Source: Spirochaetota bacterium (GTDB taxonomy: Bacteria; Spirochaetota; Spirochaetia; Treponematales; UBA12059). Taken from it: DNA of 64,000 nucleotides. The stretch's first letter is position 1, and every line of letters begins with the position of its first letter. The stretch spans positions 30,657-94,656 of the forward strand of contig JADFDI010000012.1 of assembly GCA_018262985.1 (NCBI GenBank), in the 5' to 3' direction. The notes beneath the pieces are model-generated. The model saw nothing but the letters and a program-made list of their open reading frames with translations, searched no databases and had not been told where the DNA came from. A program made the position numbers and the translations under genes. Of the stretch, positions 34,341 through 41,231 are shown in pieces.

Positions 34341-34718
34341 TCATGGGAGGGAGTCCGGGGGGAGCTCGGCGGTGGCGAGGAGATCCGCGCCGAGGCCGGC
34401 GAAATCAGTCGCGACGAGGTCGCCGGGGACGAGGGGACCCGAGACGACGATGGAGGAAAGCGCGCGCGCGGCCTCGAGGAGCTTTTCGAGGGGGACGGCC
34501 TCGCGCGTGCGCACGGGAAGGCGCGGCATGTCGCGCGAGGTCGTGCGCACCGTGCCAGTGAGCACGCGCGCGGGCGAAAGGAGCTCGCGCCGCCCCCAGG
34601 CCTCGCCGCGAGGGCAGGCCGCCCCGGACACGGAAACCTCGCCGCCCGATTTCCGGATGGAAAGGCGGCAGCCGCGCGGGCACTCCACGCAGGCGGCTTC
34701 GAGGAAATCGCGATTCAT
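34341..34718 (-). CDS. DUF1667 cysteine-rich protein
   Basis: A 125-residue protein with four cysteines near the N-terminus (Cys10, 13, 17 in CVECPRGC and Cys35 in ACPRG), a probable iron-sulfur or zinc site, followed by the family block LLSPARVLTGTVRTTS and VRTREAVPLEKLLEAARALS. DUF1667 proteins often travel with FAD-dependent glycerol-3-phosphate dehydrogenases and are thought to be an electron-transfer subunit. Its ATG overlaps the stop of the upstream FAD oxidoreductase (ATGA), so it is translationally coupled to it. Confidence 0.85.
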   Translation of the reverse strand: MNRDFLEAACVECPRGCRLSIRKSGGEVSVSGAACPRGEAWGRRELLSPARVLTGTVRTTSRDMPRLPVRTREAVPLEKLLEAARALSSIVVSGPLVPGDLVATDFAGLGADLLATAELPPDSLP

Positions 34719-36160
34719 GGCCGGTCCTCCCCGCGATCCTCGCGGTCGTCGCGATCCTCGCGGATGAGCTCGGCGGCGATGGAGGCGCCCTCCCCCGCCC
34801 GGGCGAGGGCTTCGAGGACGCGGACGCCGTCGAGCATGACGCGCTCCATTTCCGGCGGGCGCAGGGACTCGAAGCGCCGCTCGAGCACGGTCTCGGTTCC
34901 CGCGCGGACGACGAGCCGCGCGCGGCCCATGGTGGCGTTGGCGCGGAACCAGAGCGGGAAGCGGCGCGCCGCGCGCGGGTCGAATTCCTGGGGGACGAGC
35001 GCGAGGAAGCCGGGGCCGGCCTTGATCGGCACGCGGCCTGACAGCGCGCCGCCTGGCCCGCCCGGGGAAGGGGGGCCTCCAGGCGCGGCGTCCGGAACCT
35101 TCACGGTGATTCGCGCCCCCGCCTGAGCCGCGCCGCCTTCCGGAGTCGCGACCTTCCGCGGGGCCGTCCGGGACGCGAGCGCGAAGTCCGCCGCCGAGCG
35201 CCCCGCGGCCTCCCCCGATTCGGAGACGTAGTCCGCCAGGTCCATGACGGCGACGGCGTTGCCGCAGGCGTACACGCCCTCGATTTCCGTGGCCCAGCCC
35301 TGGTCGACGCGGGGGCCGCGCGTGCGAGCGTCGAGTTCGCAGCCGAGGCTTTCCGCCAGCTCGTTCTCGGGGATGAGGCCGACCGAGAGGACGAGGCAGT
35401 CGCACTCGACGTTCCGCTCGGTGCCGGGGACAGGCCGTCCCTGGGAGTCGACCTCCGCGACCTCCACCGACTCGACGCGTCCCTTGCCGCGGACGGCGGT
35501 GACCGTGCGCGAAAGGTGGAGGGGGATGCCGAAATCCTCGAGGCATTGGCGGACGTTGCGCGCGAGGCCCGAGGGCTCGGCCTTGATTTCGTAGACGCCT
35601 TCCACGTCGACGCCCTCGAGGGTCAGGCGGCGCGCCATGATGAGGCCGATGTCGCCGGAGCCGAGGATGACGGCGCGGCGGCCGGGGAGGAGGCCTTTCA
35701 CGTTGACGAGGTACTGCGCGAGCCCCGCGGTGAAGATGCCGGCGGGGCGGTCGCCGTGGATGAAGACCTGGCGGTCGGAGCGCTCGCGGCAACCCGTGGC
35801 CAGCACGAGGGCGCGCGCGGAGGCGCGGCGGACGCCTTCGGTTTTGGAGCTCGCGGCGAGCTCGAAGCCGCCCCGCGCGTCGCGGCGGATCTCGAGCACG
35901 AAGGCGCCCGTCCGCGCGGCGGCGCCCGAGGCTGCGAACTCGGCGGCCGCGCGGTAGGCGTACTCGGGTCCCGCGAGCTGCTCGCGGAATTTGAGGAGGC
36001 CGAAGCCGTCGTGGACGCATTGGCGCAGGACCCCGCCGAGGGCCTCGTCGCGCTCGAGCAGGAGGGTGGAGGCGCCGGCCTTGGCGGAGGCGGCCGCCGC
36101 GGCGAGGCCGGCCGGCCCGCCGCCGAGCACGACGACGTCGAAGGCTTCGTCGCGGATCAC
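34715..36160 (-). CDS. FAD-dependent (NAD(P)-linked) oxidoreductase of the glycerol-phosphate operon
   Basis: A 481-residue flavoprotein with an N-terminal FAD fold (VVVLGGGPAGLAAAAASAKAG), a second dinucleotide fold (AVILGSGDIGLIMARRL) and the C-terminal FAD motif GVYACGNAVAVMDLADYV. The last 100 residues add a beta-rich stretch beyond the core. In relatives this protein pairs with GlpA and DUF1667 to pass electrons from glycerol-3-phosphate. The GTG start overlaps the glpA-like stop (GTGA) and the stop overlaps the DUF1667 start. Confidence 0.85.
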   Translation of the reverse strand: MIRDEAFDVVVLGGGPAGLAAAAASAKAGASTLLLERDEALGGVLRQCVHDGFGLLKFREQLAGPEYAYRAAAEFAASGAAARTGAFVLEIRRDARGGFELAASSKTEGVRRASARALVLATGCRERSDRQVFIHGDRPAGIFTAGLAQYLVNVKGLLPGRRAVILGSGDIGLIMARRLTLEGVDVEGVYEIKAEPSGLARNVRQCLEDFGIPLHLSRTVTAVRGKGRVESVEVAEVDSQGRPVPGTERNVECDCLVLSVGLIPENELAESLGCELDARTRGPRVDQGWATEIEGVYACGNAVAVMDLADYVSESGEAAGRSAADFALASRTAPRKVATPEGGAAQAGARITVKVPDAAPGGPPSPGGPGGALSGRVPIKAGPGFLALVPQEFDPRAARRFPLWFRANATMGRARLVVRAGTETVLERRFESLRPPEMERVMLDGVRVLEALARAGEGASIAAELIREDRDDREDRGEDRP

Positions 36161-38001
36161 GGGAGTTCTCCTTCGGAGTCGGGTGCGAGGGCGGCGACGC
36201 GCGGGGCGGCGTCGGGCGCGCGCGGGGCGGAGGGTGCGCCGGGGGCGGAGGCGGCGACGCGCGGGGCGGCATCGGGGCCGGGTCCGGGTTCCGGCCGCGC
36301 TTCCTTGGTGTGGCCGACCACGACGGCCGAGCCGGGGCCCTTGCGCGTGACCTCGGCCGGGTCGACGCCGAGCTTCTCGGCGAGCAGCTCCATGGCGCGC
36401 GGGGTGCAGAAGCCGCCGTGGCAGCGGCCGGCGCCGACGCGCGTGCGGCGCTTGAGGGCGTCGAGGCTGGTGGCGGGCACGTTCGAGTCGAGCGCGTCGC
36501 GCACCTCGCCCTCGGAGACGGCCTCGCAGCGGCAGACGACGCGGCCGTAGTCGGGGTTCCGCGCGACGAGGGCCGCGCGCGCTTCGAGGTCGAGATGGCG
36601 GAGCTCGGGGGGCGCCTTGCGCGCGGGGTCGAAGCGAGCGCGCGCTCGCGGCGCGGGCCGGCCCGAGTCGACGAGGGCCTCGACGGCGAGGCGGGCGGCG
36701 AGCTCGGCGATGGCGGGGGCGGACGCGAGGCCGGGCGACTGGATGCCCGCGACGTGCACGAGGTTGCGCACGGCCTCGGAGCGCTCGACGATGAAGTCTT
36801 CCTCCCAGGCGCAGGCGCGGGTGCCGGCGAAGTAGGTGATGACCTGGGAGAGGTTCAGGGCCTTGTTGGCGCGGAAGTGGCGTTCGAGGGCGCGGAGCTC
36901 CGAGGGCTCGGTGGAGTAGTCCTCGCGGCCGGGCAGCTCGCGCGCGGTGGGGCCGACGATGACGTTGCCCTCGTTGGTGACGATGAGGCCGCCGCCCTTG
37001 GTGGTGCTCTTGAGCTGGTCGAGCGAGGGCATGGCGGTGACGTGCCGGATGAAGCGGCCGGCCTTGACGTCGAGCACGAGGTCGGTGCCGCGCCGGGGGT
37101 GCAGGCTGAAGAAGCGGTCGTTGGCGTAGCCCGCGACGAGATCCGCCCAGGCGCCGGCGGCGTTGACCACGACGGCGGCGCGGAAATTCCCCCGGTTGGT
37201 GCGCACGCGCTCGACGCGGCCGTCGGCGGTGTCGAAGCCCTCGACGGCGCATTCGAGCGCGAGCTCGACGCCGTTCGAGACCGCGTTCTCCATGATGGCC
37301 ACCGTGGCGCGGTAGGGCGAGAGGACGCCGGCGCTCGGGAAGAAGAAGCCGCCGCGCTGCTCGTCGGCGGCCCAGGGCTCCTCGGCGCGCACCTTCGCGC
37401 GCGACCAGTACTCGTGGCCGTCGACGCGGTTCTCGTTGGCGCGCGCGACGAGGAGGGGGTAGAGCGCGGCCGCGGCCTTGTTGGTGAAGAGGATGAGCGA
37501 GCCCGGCCGCGAGAAGTCGATGGAAAGCTCGCGCGCCCATTCGCCCCAGAGGCGGTTGCCCTCGACGTTGAGGCGCGCCTTGAGGGTGCCGGGCTTGGCG
37601 GCGAAGCCGTCGTGGATCATGCCGTCGTTGCGGCTCGAGGCGTGCACCGCGACGTCGTGCTCCTTCTCGAGGACGACGACGGAAACGTCGAGGCGGGCGA
37701 GCTCGCGGGCGACGGCCGCGCCGACCACGCCCCCGCCGATTATGGCCACGTCGAAGGCGCGGCCCTCGAGGAGGCCGTCGCGGCGCGCGGGCAGGGAAGG
37801 ACGGTCGGGCGCGAGCCCGGGCACCTCGAGGTCGTTGACGACGCCCTTCCAGCCGCGACGGGCGGCCAATTTTCCGAGCGCGACCCGGTCGTCCCAGGTC
37901 GGCACGCGGCCCTCGAGCACGATGGAGGAGGCGCGCTCTCGGAGGGCGACCTCGCGCCAGCCCAGTCCGTCGAGCTCCTTCCTGAGCTTCGCGAGCTTCA
38001 T
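36157..38001 (-). CDS. GlpA-like glycerol-3-phosphate dehydrogenase with BFD [2Fe-2S] domain
   Basis: A 614-residue protein. The first 60 residues form a BON-like module (VALRERASSIVLEGRVPTWD). A DAO-type FAD domain follows with AIIGGGVVGAAVARELARLD, SRNDGMIHDGF, HPRRGTDLVLD and GIQSPGLASAPAIAEL. Near 510-565 is a BFD-like iron-sulfur domain with CRC and RCHGGFC. It should oxidise glycerol-3-phosphate to DHAP. The C-terminal 45 residues are Pro/Ala-rich and contain a duplicated DAAPRVAA word. Its ATG overlaps the stop of the GntR gene (ATGA). Confidence 0.87.
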   Translation of the reverse strand: MKLAKLRKELDGLGWREVALRERASSIVLEGRVPTWDDRVALGKLAARRGWKGVVNDLEVPGLAPDRPSLPARRDGLLEGRAFDVAIIGGGVVGAAVARELARLDVSVVVLEKEHDVAVHASSRNDGMIHDGFAAKPGTLKARLNVEGNRLWGEWARELSIDFSRPGSLILFTNKAAAALYPLLVARANENRVDGHEYWSRAKVRAEEPWAADEQRGGFFFPSAGVLSPYRATVAIMENAVSNGVELALECAVEGFDTADGRVERVRTNRGNFRAAVVVNAAGAWADLVAGYANDRFFSLHPRRGTDLVLDVKAGRFIRHVTAMPSLDQLKSTTKGGGLIVTNEGNVIVGPTARELPGREDYSTEPSELRALERHFRANKALNLSQVITYFAGTRACAWEEDFIVERSEAVRNLVHVAGIQSPGLASAPAIAELAARLAVEALVDSGRPAPRARARFDPARKAPPELRHLDLEARAALVARNPDYGRVVCRCEAVSEGEVRDALDSNVPATSLDALKRRTRVGAGRCHGGFCTPRAMELLAEKLGVDPAEVTRKGPGSAVVVGHTKEARPEPGPGPDAAPRVAASAPGAPSAPRAPDAAPRVAALAPDSEGELP

Positions 38002-38783
38002 GCCGCTCCCCCCGGGCCGGCGGAACCCGGCGCCGCGGCGGCGGCGCCGTCGGCCGCCGCGAGCACGCGGCGCAGGCCCGCCTCGCCGAATTCGAGGATG
38101 TCGAGCATGGCGCGCCTGGCTGTTTCGCCGTCGCGCGTCGAGAGGGCGGAGACGAAGGCGCGGTGGAGGCGGAACACGCGGCCGACCACCGAGGGCAGGG
38201 AGTAGAACGAGGCCAGGATGCCCTCGTAGACGCGGCGGAAGGAGTTCATGAGCAAGGGATATATCTCGTTGCCCGAGGCGAGCGCCACCTGGAGGTGGAA
38301 CTCGTAGTCGGCGGCCACCACGGCGCCCGAATCGAGCGGGTCGAGCGCGCCTTCGCGCTCGACGTGGGCGCCCAACGCGGCCAGCTGCGCGGGACTGGCG
38401 CGCGTGGCCGCGAGTCGGGCGGTCTCGGTCTCGAAGAGGAGGCGCATCTCCAGGAGGCCCTCGAAGATCCCCTCCGAGAGCTTCCCTCCCGTGAACGAGA
38501 GGAGCGAAAGGAGGAGCTCGATCGAGCCTTCGCGGCGCCAGTCGTTGACGCGGACGCCCTTCCGGCTCTCGATGGACACGAGGCCGCGGCTCTCGAGGGC
38601 GCGGAGGCCGTCGTGGATGACGGGACGGGACACCCCGAAGAGCTCGCCGAGCTCGCGCTCGCCGGGGAGCTTCTCGCCCGCGGCGAAGCGCCCCGAGAGG
38701 ATGAGCGCCTCGAAGCGCCCGATGAACTCGTCCTTGAGCGAGCGGCCCCGCAAGGGCCCGCCCGCGATGTCGAAGCTTTTCAC
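37998..38783 (-). CDS. GntR/FadR-type transcriptional regulator (FCD domain)
   Basis: A 261-residue regulator with an N-terminal winged helix (GEKLPGERELGELFGVSRPVIHDGLRALESRGLV) and an all-helical FCD ligand domain with DYEFHLQVALASGN and FRLHRAFVSALSTRD metal-site histidines. It heads the glycerol-phosphate operon and overlaps the next start, so it most likely controls that operon; ligand unknown. I chose the GTG at 38783 because GGAG lies 6 bases upstream and the operator and promoter lie before it. A GTG at 38813 would extend it by 10 residues but has no RBS and would sit within about 5 bases of the predicted transcript start. Confidence 0.85.
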   Translation of the reverse strand: MKSFDIAGGPLRGRSLKDEFIGRFEALILSGRFAAGEKLPGERELGELFGVSRPVIHDGLRALESRGLVSIESRKGVRVNDWRREGSIELLLSLLSFTGGKLSEGIFEGLLEMRLLFETETARLAATRASPAQLAALGAHVEREGALDPLDSGAVVAADYEFHLQVALASGNEIYPLLMNSFRRVYEGILASFYSLPSVVGRVFRLHRAFVSALSTRDGETARRAMLDILEFGEAGLRRVLAAADGAAAAAPGSAGPGGAA

Positions 38784-38816
38784 GCGCGACTCCGTCCGCC
38801 GCGGAGGATTCACGCG

Positions 38817-38837
38817 GTGGTATTACCAGCATACCAC
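38817..38837 (-). promoter_or_regulatory. GntR-type operator upstream of the glycerol-phosphate operon
   Basis: GTGGTAT (38817-38823) and ATACCAC (38831-38837), perfect 7-bp arms with a 7-base centre. TGGTAT/ATACCA half-sites are typical of FadR-subfamily GntR regulators. On the minus strand TGGACA, a 16-base spacer and TATGCT overlap it, giving a likely autoregulated promoter. Confidence 0.65.
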
Positions 38838-38900
38838 AATAGACGCGTTTGTCCAGAGGCGCGGTCGAAAACGTGCGCCTCGAGGGATAGCCGTGCGCCT

Positions 38901-38918
38901 GCATTGCATTTGCAATGC
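38901..38918 (+). promoter_or_regulatory. Perfect 18-bp palindrome before the toxin-antitoxin genes
   Basis: GCATTGCATTTGCAATGC: 8-bp arms (38901-38908, 38911-38918) around TT, ending 22 bases before the toxin start. Toxin-antitoxin operons are normally repressed by the antitoxin through such palindromes. Confidence 0.65.
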
Positions 38919-38939
38919 TCGGGAGCTATATTGGGGAGC

Positions 38940-39203
38940 GTGGAACTGAGGTGGGATCCGGAAAAAGACAGGGCGCTCCGTCGTGATCGGGGCGTGTCGT
39001 TCGATGAGATCGCCTCGGCAATAAACCGGGGAGAGGAACTCGCCGTCATCGATCACCCGGTCAGGAAGAATCAACGGGTGCTGTTCGTCCGGATTCGAGG
39101 ATACGTACATGCCGTTCCTTTCGTCGTGGAATCCGATGGATCATGGTTCCTGAAGACGATCTTCCCGACCAGGAAGGGACAGCGGGAATATGGAGGAAGC
39201 TGA
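38940..39203 (+). CDS. BrnT-type toxin (putative RNase)
   Basis: An 87-residue protein: ELRWDPEKDRALRRDRGVSF, DEIASAINRGEELAVIDHP, QRVLFVRIRGYVHAVPFVVE, FLKTIFPTRKG. This is the BrnT fold, an RNase-like toxin that inhibits translation. The reading frame and the pairing with a CopG-like antitoxin fix the call. The start is uncertain: GTG at 38940 (chosen) has its GGGGAG too close; TTG at 38931 has GGGAG five bases upstream and would add three residues. The toxin comes first, as in brnTA. Confidence 0.82.
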   Translation: MELRWDPEKDRALRRDRGVSFDEIASAINRGEELAVIDHPVRKNQRVLFVRIRGYVHAVPFVVESDGSWFLKTIFPTRKGQREYGGS

Positions 39204-39204
39204 G

Positions 39205-39531
39205 ATGCCGTTCGACCCCGAGCGTGTCGTTCTCGATGAAGAAGAGCAGGAACTCGAGGACAACCTCGACTTCAGCGCCGTCGTCCCCTACCCCGACGAG
39301 GTGCGAGAGGCCATGCTGGCGCCGTTCAGGGCCGATCCGAAGCGCAACGTGACCCTGCGCCTCTCGGAGTCGCTCATCGAGGCGCTCAGGAAGCGCGCCG
39401 ACGCCGAGGGCCTGCCCTACCAGACCCTGGCCATGCTCGTACTGCGCAAGTACGTGTCGGGCGCCTACCTGGACAGGGAGGCCGTGCGCGAGGTGGCGAA
39501 GACTTTCTACTCGGCGGGAACGGAAACCTGA
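39205..39531 (+). CDS. CopG/BrnA-type antitoxin
   Basis: A 108-residue protein with an acidic N-terminal part (DEEEQELEDNLDFS) and a ribbon-helix-helix C-terminal part (NVTLRLSESLIEALRKRADA, GLPYQTLAMLVLRKYVSG). Such proteins neutralise the toxin and bind the operator. The ATG at 39205 was chosen because GGAGGAA lies 6 bases upstream, inside the last codons of the toxin gene, whose stop is 1 base before this start. An in-frame ATG at 39190 lies within the toxin gene and lacks an RBS. Confidence 0.85.
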   Translation: MPFDPERVVLDEEEQELEDNLDFSAVVPYPDEVREAMLAPFRADPKRNVTLRLSESLIEALRKRADAEGLPYQTLAMLVLRKYVSGAYLDREAVREVAKTFYSAGTET

Positions 39532-39549
39532 GCGCGGGCGCGCCGGGAC

Positions 39550-39987
39550 TCAGGCGCCCGGGTGGTCCGTCGCCCGCTCGTCCATGCGGCGGAGCCGCCG
39601 CGACAGCTCGCGGGCCAGGTTCATGACGACCAGGGCGAAGGCCGGCAGGTCCTCGTGGTAGAGGGCGCGGAAGGCGCGGTTCGAGATGCTCGCGGTCTCG
39701 ACCGGCTCGAGGGCCGTGATGGTGGCGGCGACGGGCATGACTTCGATCAGCTCCATCTCGCCGAAGGCGTCACCCTCGCCGAACTCGATCAGGGTTTCGT
39801 CGCCGCGCGACACGCGGACGCGGCCGGAGAGTATGAAGAACACCCGGTCGTTCGAGTCGCCTTCCCGGAGGATGGCCTCGCCCGCCCTCCACGAGGCGCG
39901 CTCGAGCCGCGGGATGACCCGGGCGAGCTGCTCGTCGCTCAAACCTCCGAACAGCGAATACTTCTGCAGGCGTTCCACGTTGACCAT
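39550..39987 (-). CDS. Cyclic-nucleotide-binding domain protein
   Basis: A 145-residue protein consisting of a single cNMP-binding domain: LFGGLSDEQLARVIPRLE, REGDSNDRVFFILSGRVRV, FGEGDAFGEMELIEVMPVAATI, then a helix of RRLRRMDERA. There is no DNA-binding domain, so it is not a Crp-type regulator by itself. The phosphate-binding cassette has GEMELIEVMPVAAT instead of the usual GE(L/I)(A/S)LL...R(A/S), and the conserved Arg is missing, so cAMP binding is doubtful. The start at 39987 removes nine uncertain upstream residues. Confidence 0.78.
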   Translation of the reverse strand: MVNVERLQKYSLFGGLSDEQLARVIPRLERASWRAGEAILREGDSNDRVFFILSGRVRVSRGDETLIEFGEGDAFGEMELIEVMPVAATITALEPVETASISNRAFRALYHEDLPAFALVVMNLARELSRRLRRMDERATDHPGA

Positions 39988-40105
39988 GAGCGCTCGTCCC
40001 CTTCCCCGAACCACTATAGCGCAGGCGGCGCCGTGGTGGAAACCCGCGGCGCCGCCTGGCGCAATTCCGGAAGCCTGTCGGAGAGGCGGGGCAAGGACCC
40101 GGCGC

Positions 40106-40726
40106 TCAGAAGCCGAGCGACTCCTCCACGATCACCACAGTGGCGCGGTCGGGCGTCGTCTCGCGGTTCCAGGTCAGGATCTTGGACGGGAAGGTCTTGA
40201 AGCCCTCCGGAAGGCCGTAGGCCTCGCGCGCCCGCACGCTCTCGAGGGGGACCACGTGCCGCTCGAGCCGCTCCATGGCGGCGTCGAGATCCTTCACGAT
40301 CTTCTGCGCGCCGACCACCAGCACCACATTTCCCGCGCCGTAGACCTGGGCGGGCAGCTGGGAACCGGTGAGGCTCGCGATGACGAGCGAGCCGCCCTCC
40401 GTGAGCGCGTGGACCGAACCGAGCGACCAGTCGGGCGCGGAGCCGCGCGCGCGCATCTCCTTGGCGTGGCGGGCCGGGTCCATCGCCTTGAAACGCTCGC
40501 GCACCGAGTCGTAGTCCGGGCCGTTCAGGACCTCGGCCAGGCCGGTTTCCTCGAGGGTGACGCTGCTCATGGTGAAGACCTCGGCACCCTTCGGGATCAG
40601 GCCCAGCACCGCCTCGCGGGCGGCGGCCCGGTCCTTCGCCACCACGGCGCGGAAGCCGTTGGCTTCGAGGGCGGCGGCGGCCTTGTCGATCGAGGCGCGG
40701 GAGGCGGGTTCGGTATATGCGGTCAT
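40106..40726 (-). CDS. LUD-domain protein (LutC/YkgG family)
   Basis: A 206-residue protein with an LUD fold: VVAKDRAAAREAVLGLIPKG, FTMSSVTLEETGLAE, GSVHALTEGGSLVIASLTGS, NVVLVVGAQKIVKDLDAAM. Such proteins are accessory subunits of lactate oxidation (LutC) or related stress proteins, but no LutA or LutB is nearby, so the role is open. The ATG at 40726 has AGGAG 8 bases upstream; the longer upstream frame runs into non-coding DNA and was rejected. Confidence 0.82.
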   Translation of the reverse strand: MTAYTEPASRASIDKAAAALEANGFRAVVAKDRAAAREAVLGLIPKGAEVFTMSSVTLEETGLAEVLNGPDYDSVRERFKAMDPARHAKEMRARGSAPDWSLGSVHALTEGGSLVIASLTGSQLPAQVYGAGNVVLVVGAQKIVKDLDAAMERLERHVVPLESVRAREAYGLPEGFKTFPSKILTWNRETTPDRATVVIVEESLGF

Positions 40727-40878
40727 GGTAGCAACTCCTGATATTCGATTCGCGGCTCGCTGGCCGCAGTCCGAAAGGTACGAAGTCGAGCCGCTATAGT
40801 AAAGTGTTTTAGTAATATATGGGAATTCCGATGACCATCGCTGCAGACGCCCAGCGGACACGGAGCGGGGCGCCCGAA

Positions 40879-40922
40879 AACGCGAAAGGCGCCCCCGCCG
40901 GGACGCCTTTCGCGTTTTTTTT
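40879..40922 (+). terminator. Orphan rho-independent terminator
   Basis: AACGCGAAAGGCG (40879-40891), a 12-base loop, CGCCTTTCGCGTT (40904-40916), followed by six more T residues. This is the most canonical terminator of the window, but no annotated plus-strand gene ends before it; the nearest, the antitoxin, is 1.3 kb away. Confidence 0.85.
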
Positions 40923-41203
40923 CATGCCCCCTTTTGGGATGGGCGCTTTTAAATGGTTTCCTGATGATCTTTAAATCGGCTTGAGCGGCCTTGCCGGGGT
41001 CGGCAACCACTCCGTCCCCCGACGTGGAAAGAGTATCCCCCTTGGCGCCCTTTCGCAAGCCGAAGCGGCGTCGCATGACGTAGACACTTGCCCACAAGGG
41101 TCGGCCGGAGGGTGTAGACGGGAATCGCTTTCTCCTTTCCTTCCAATCGGCAGCGCGCCGTCCTCGTCCCCATCCGGACGCCCGGCCCCGATCCGACAAG
41201 CGG

Positions 41204-41212
41204 TGCTATACT
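41204..41212 (+). promoter_or_regulatory. Extended -10 promoter of the aminotransferase operon
   Basis: TG-C-TATACT (41204-41212) gives an extended -10 element 19 bases before the ATG. No good -35 is present, as is usual for this type. Confidence 0.5.
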
Positions 41213-41231
41213 CGCGTTCCGGAGGCACCCC

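Larger units (their letters stand above)
40727..41231. other. 505-base intergenic region with an orphan terminator
   Basis: No credible gene is seen here. It separates the minus-strand LUD gene from the plus-strand aminotransferase. It holds an AT-rich patch (40795-40825) that may carry promoters for either direction, a strong plus-strand terminator (40879-40922), GCC-rich hairpins near 40990-41010 and the extended -10 of the aminotransferase operon (41204-41212). The stretch 40923-41180 contains no clear signal. Confidence 0.6.

Noticed and set aside
38163..38939. Plus-strand extension of the toxin frame through the GntR gene
   Set aside because: It is antisense to the regulator; the toxin starts at 38931 or 38940 after the palindrome.
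40980..41180. Riboswitch-like hairpins before the aminotransferase
   Set aside because: Stems can be drawn but none matches a riboswitch core I can name, and the extended -10 lies after them.
40723..41199. Minus-strand frame running upstream of the LUD gene
   Set aside because: It would cross a strong terminator hairpin and non-coding DNA; the LUD start at 40726 has a good RBS and family match.
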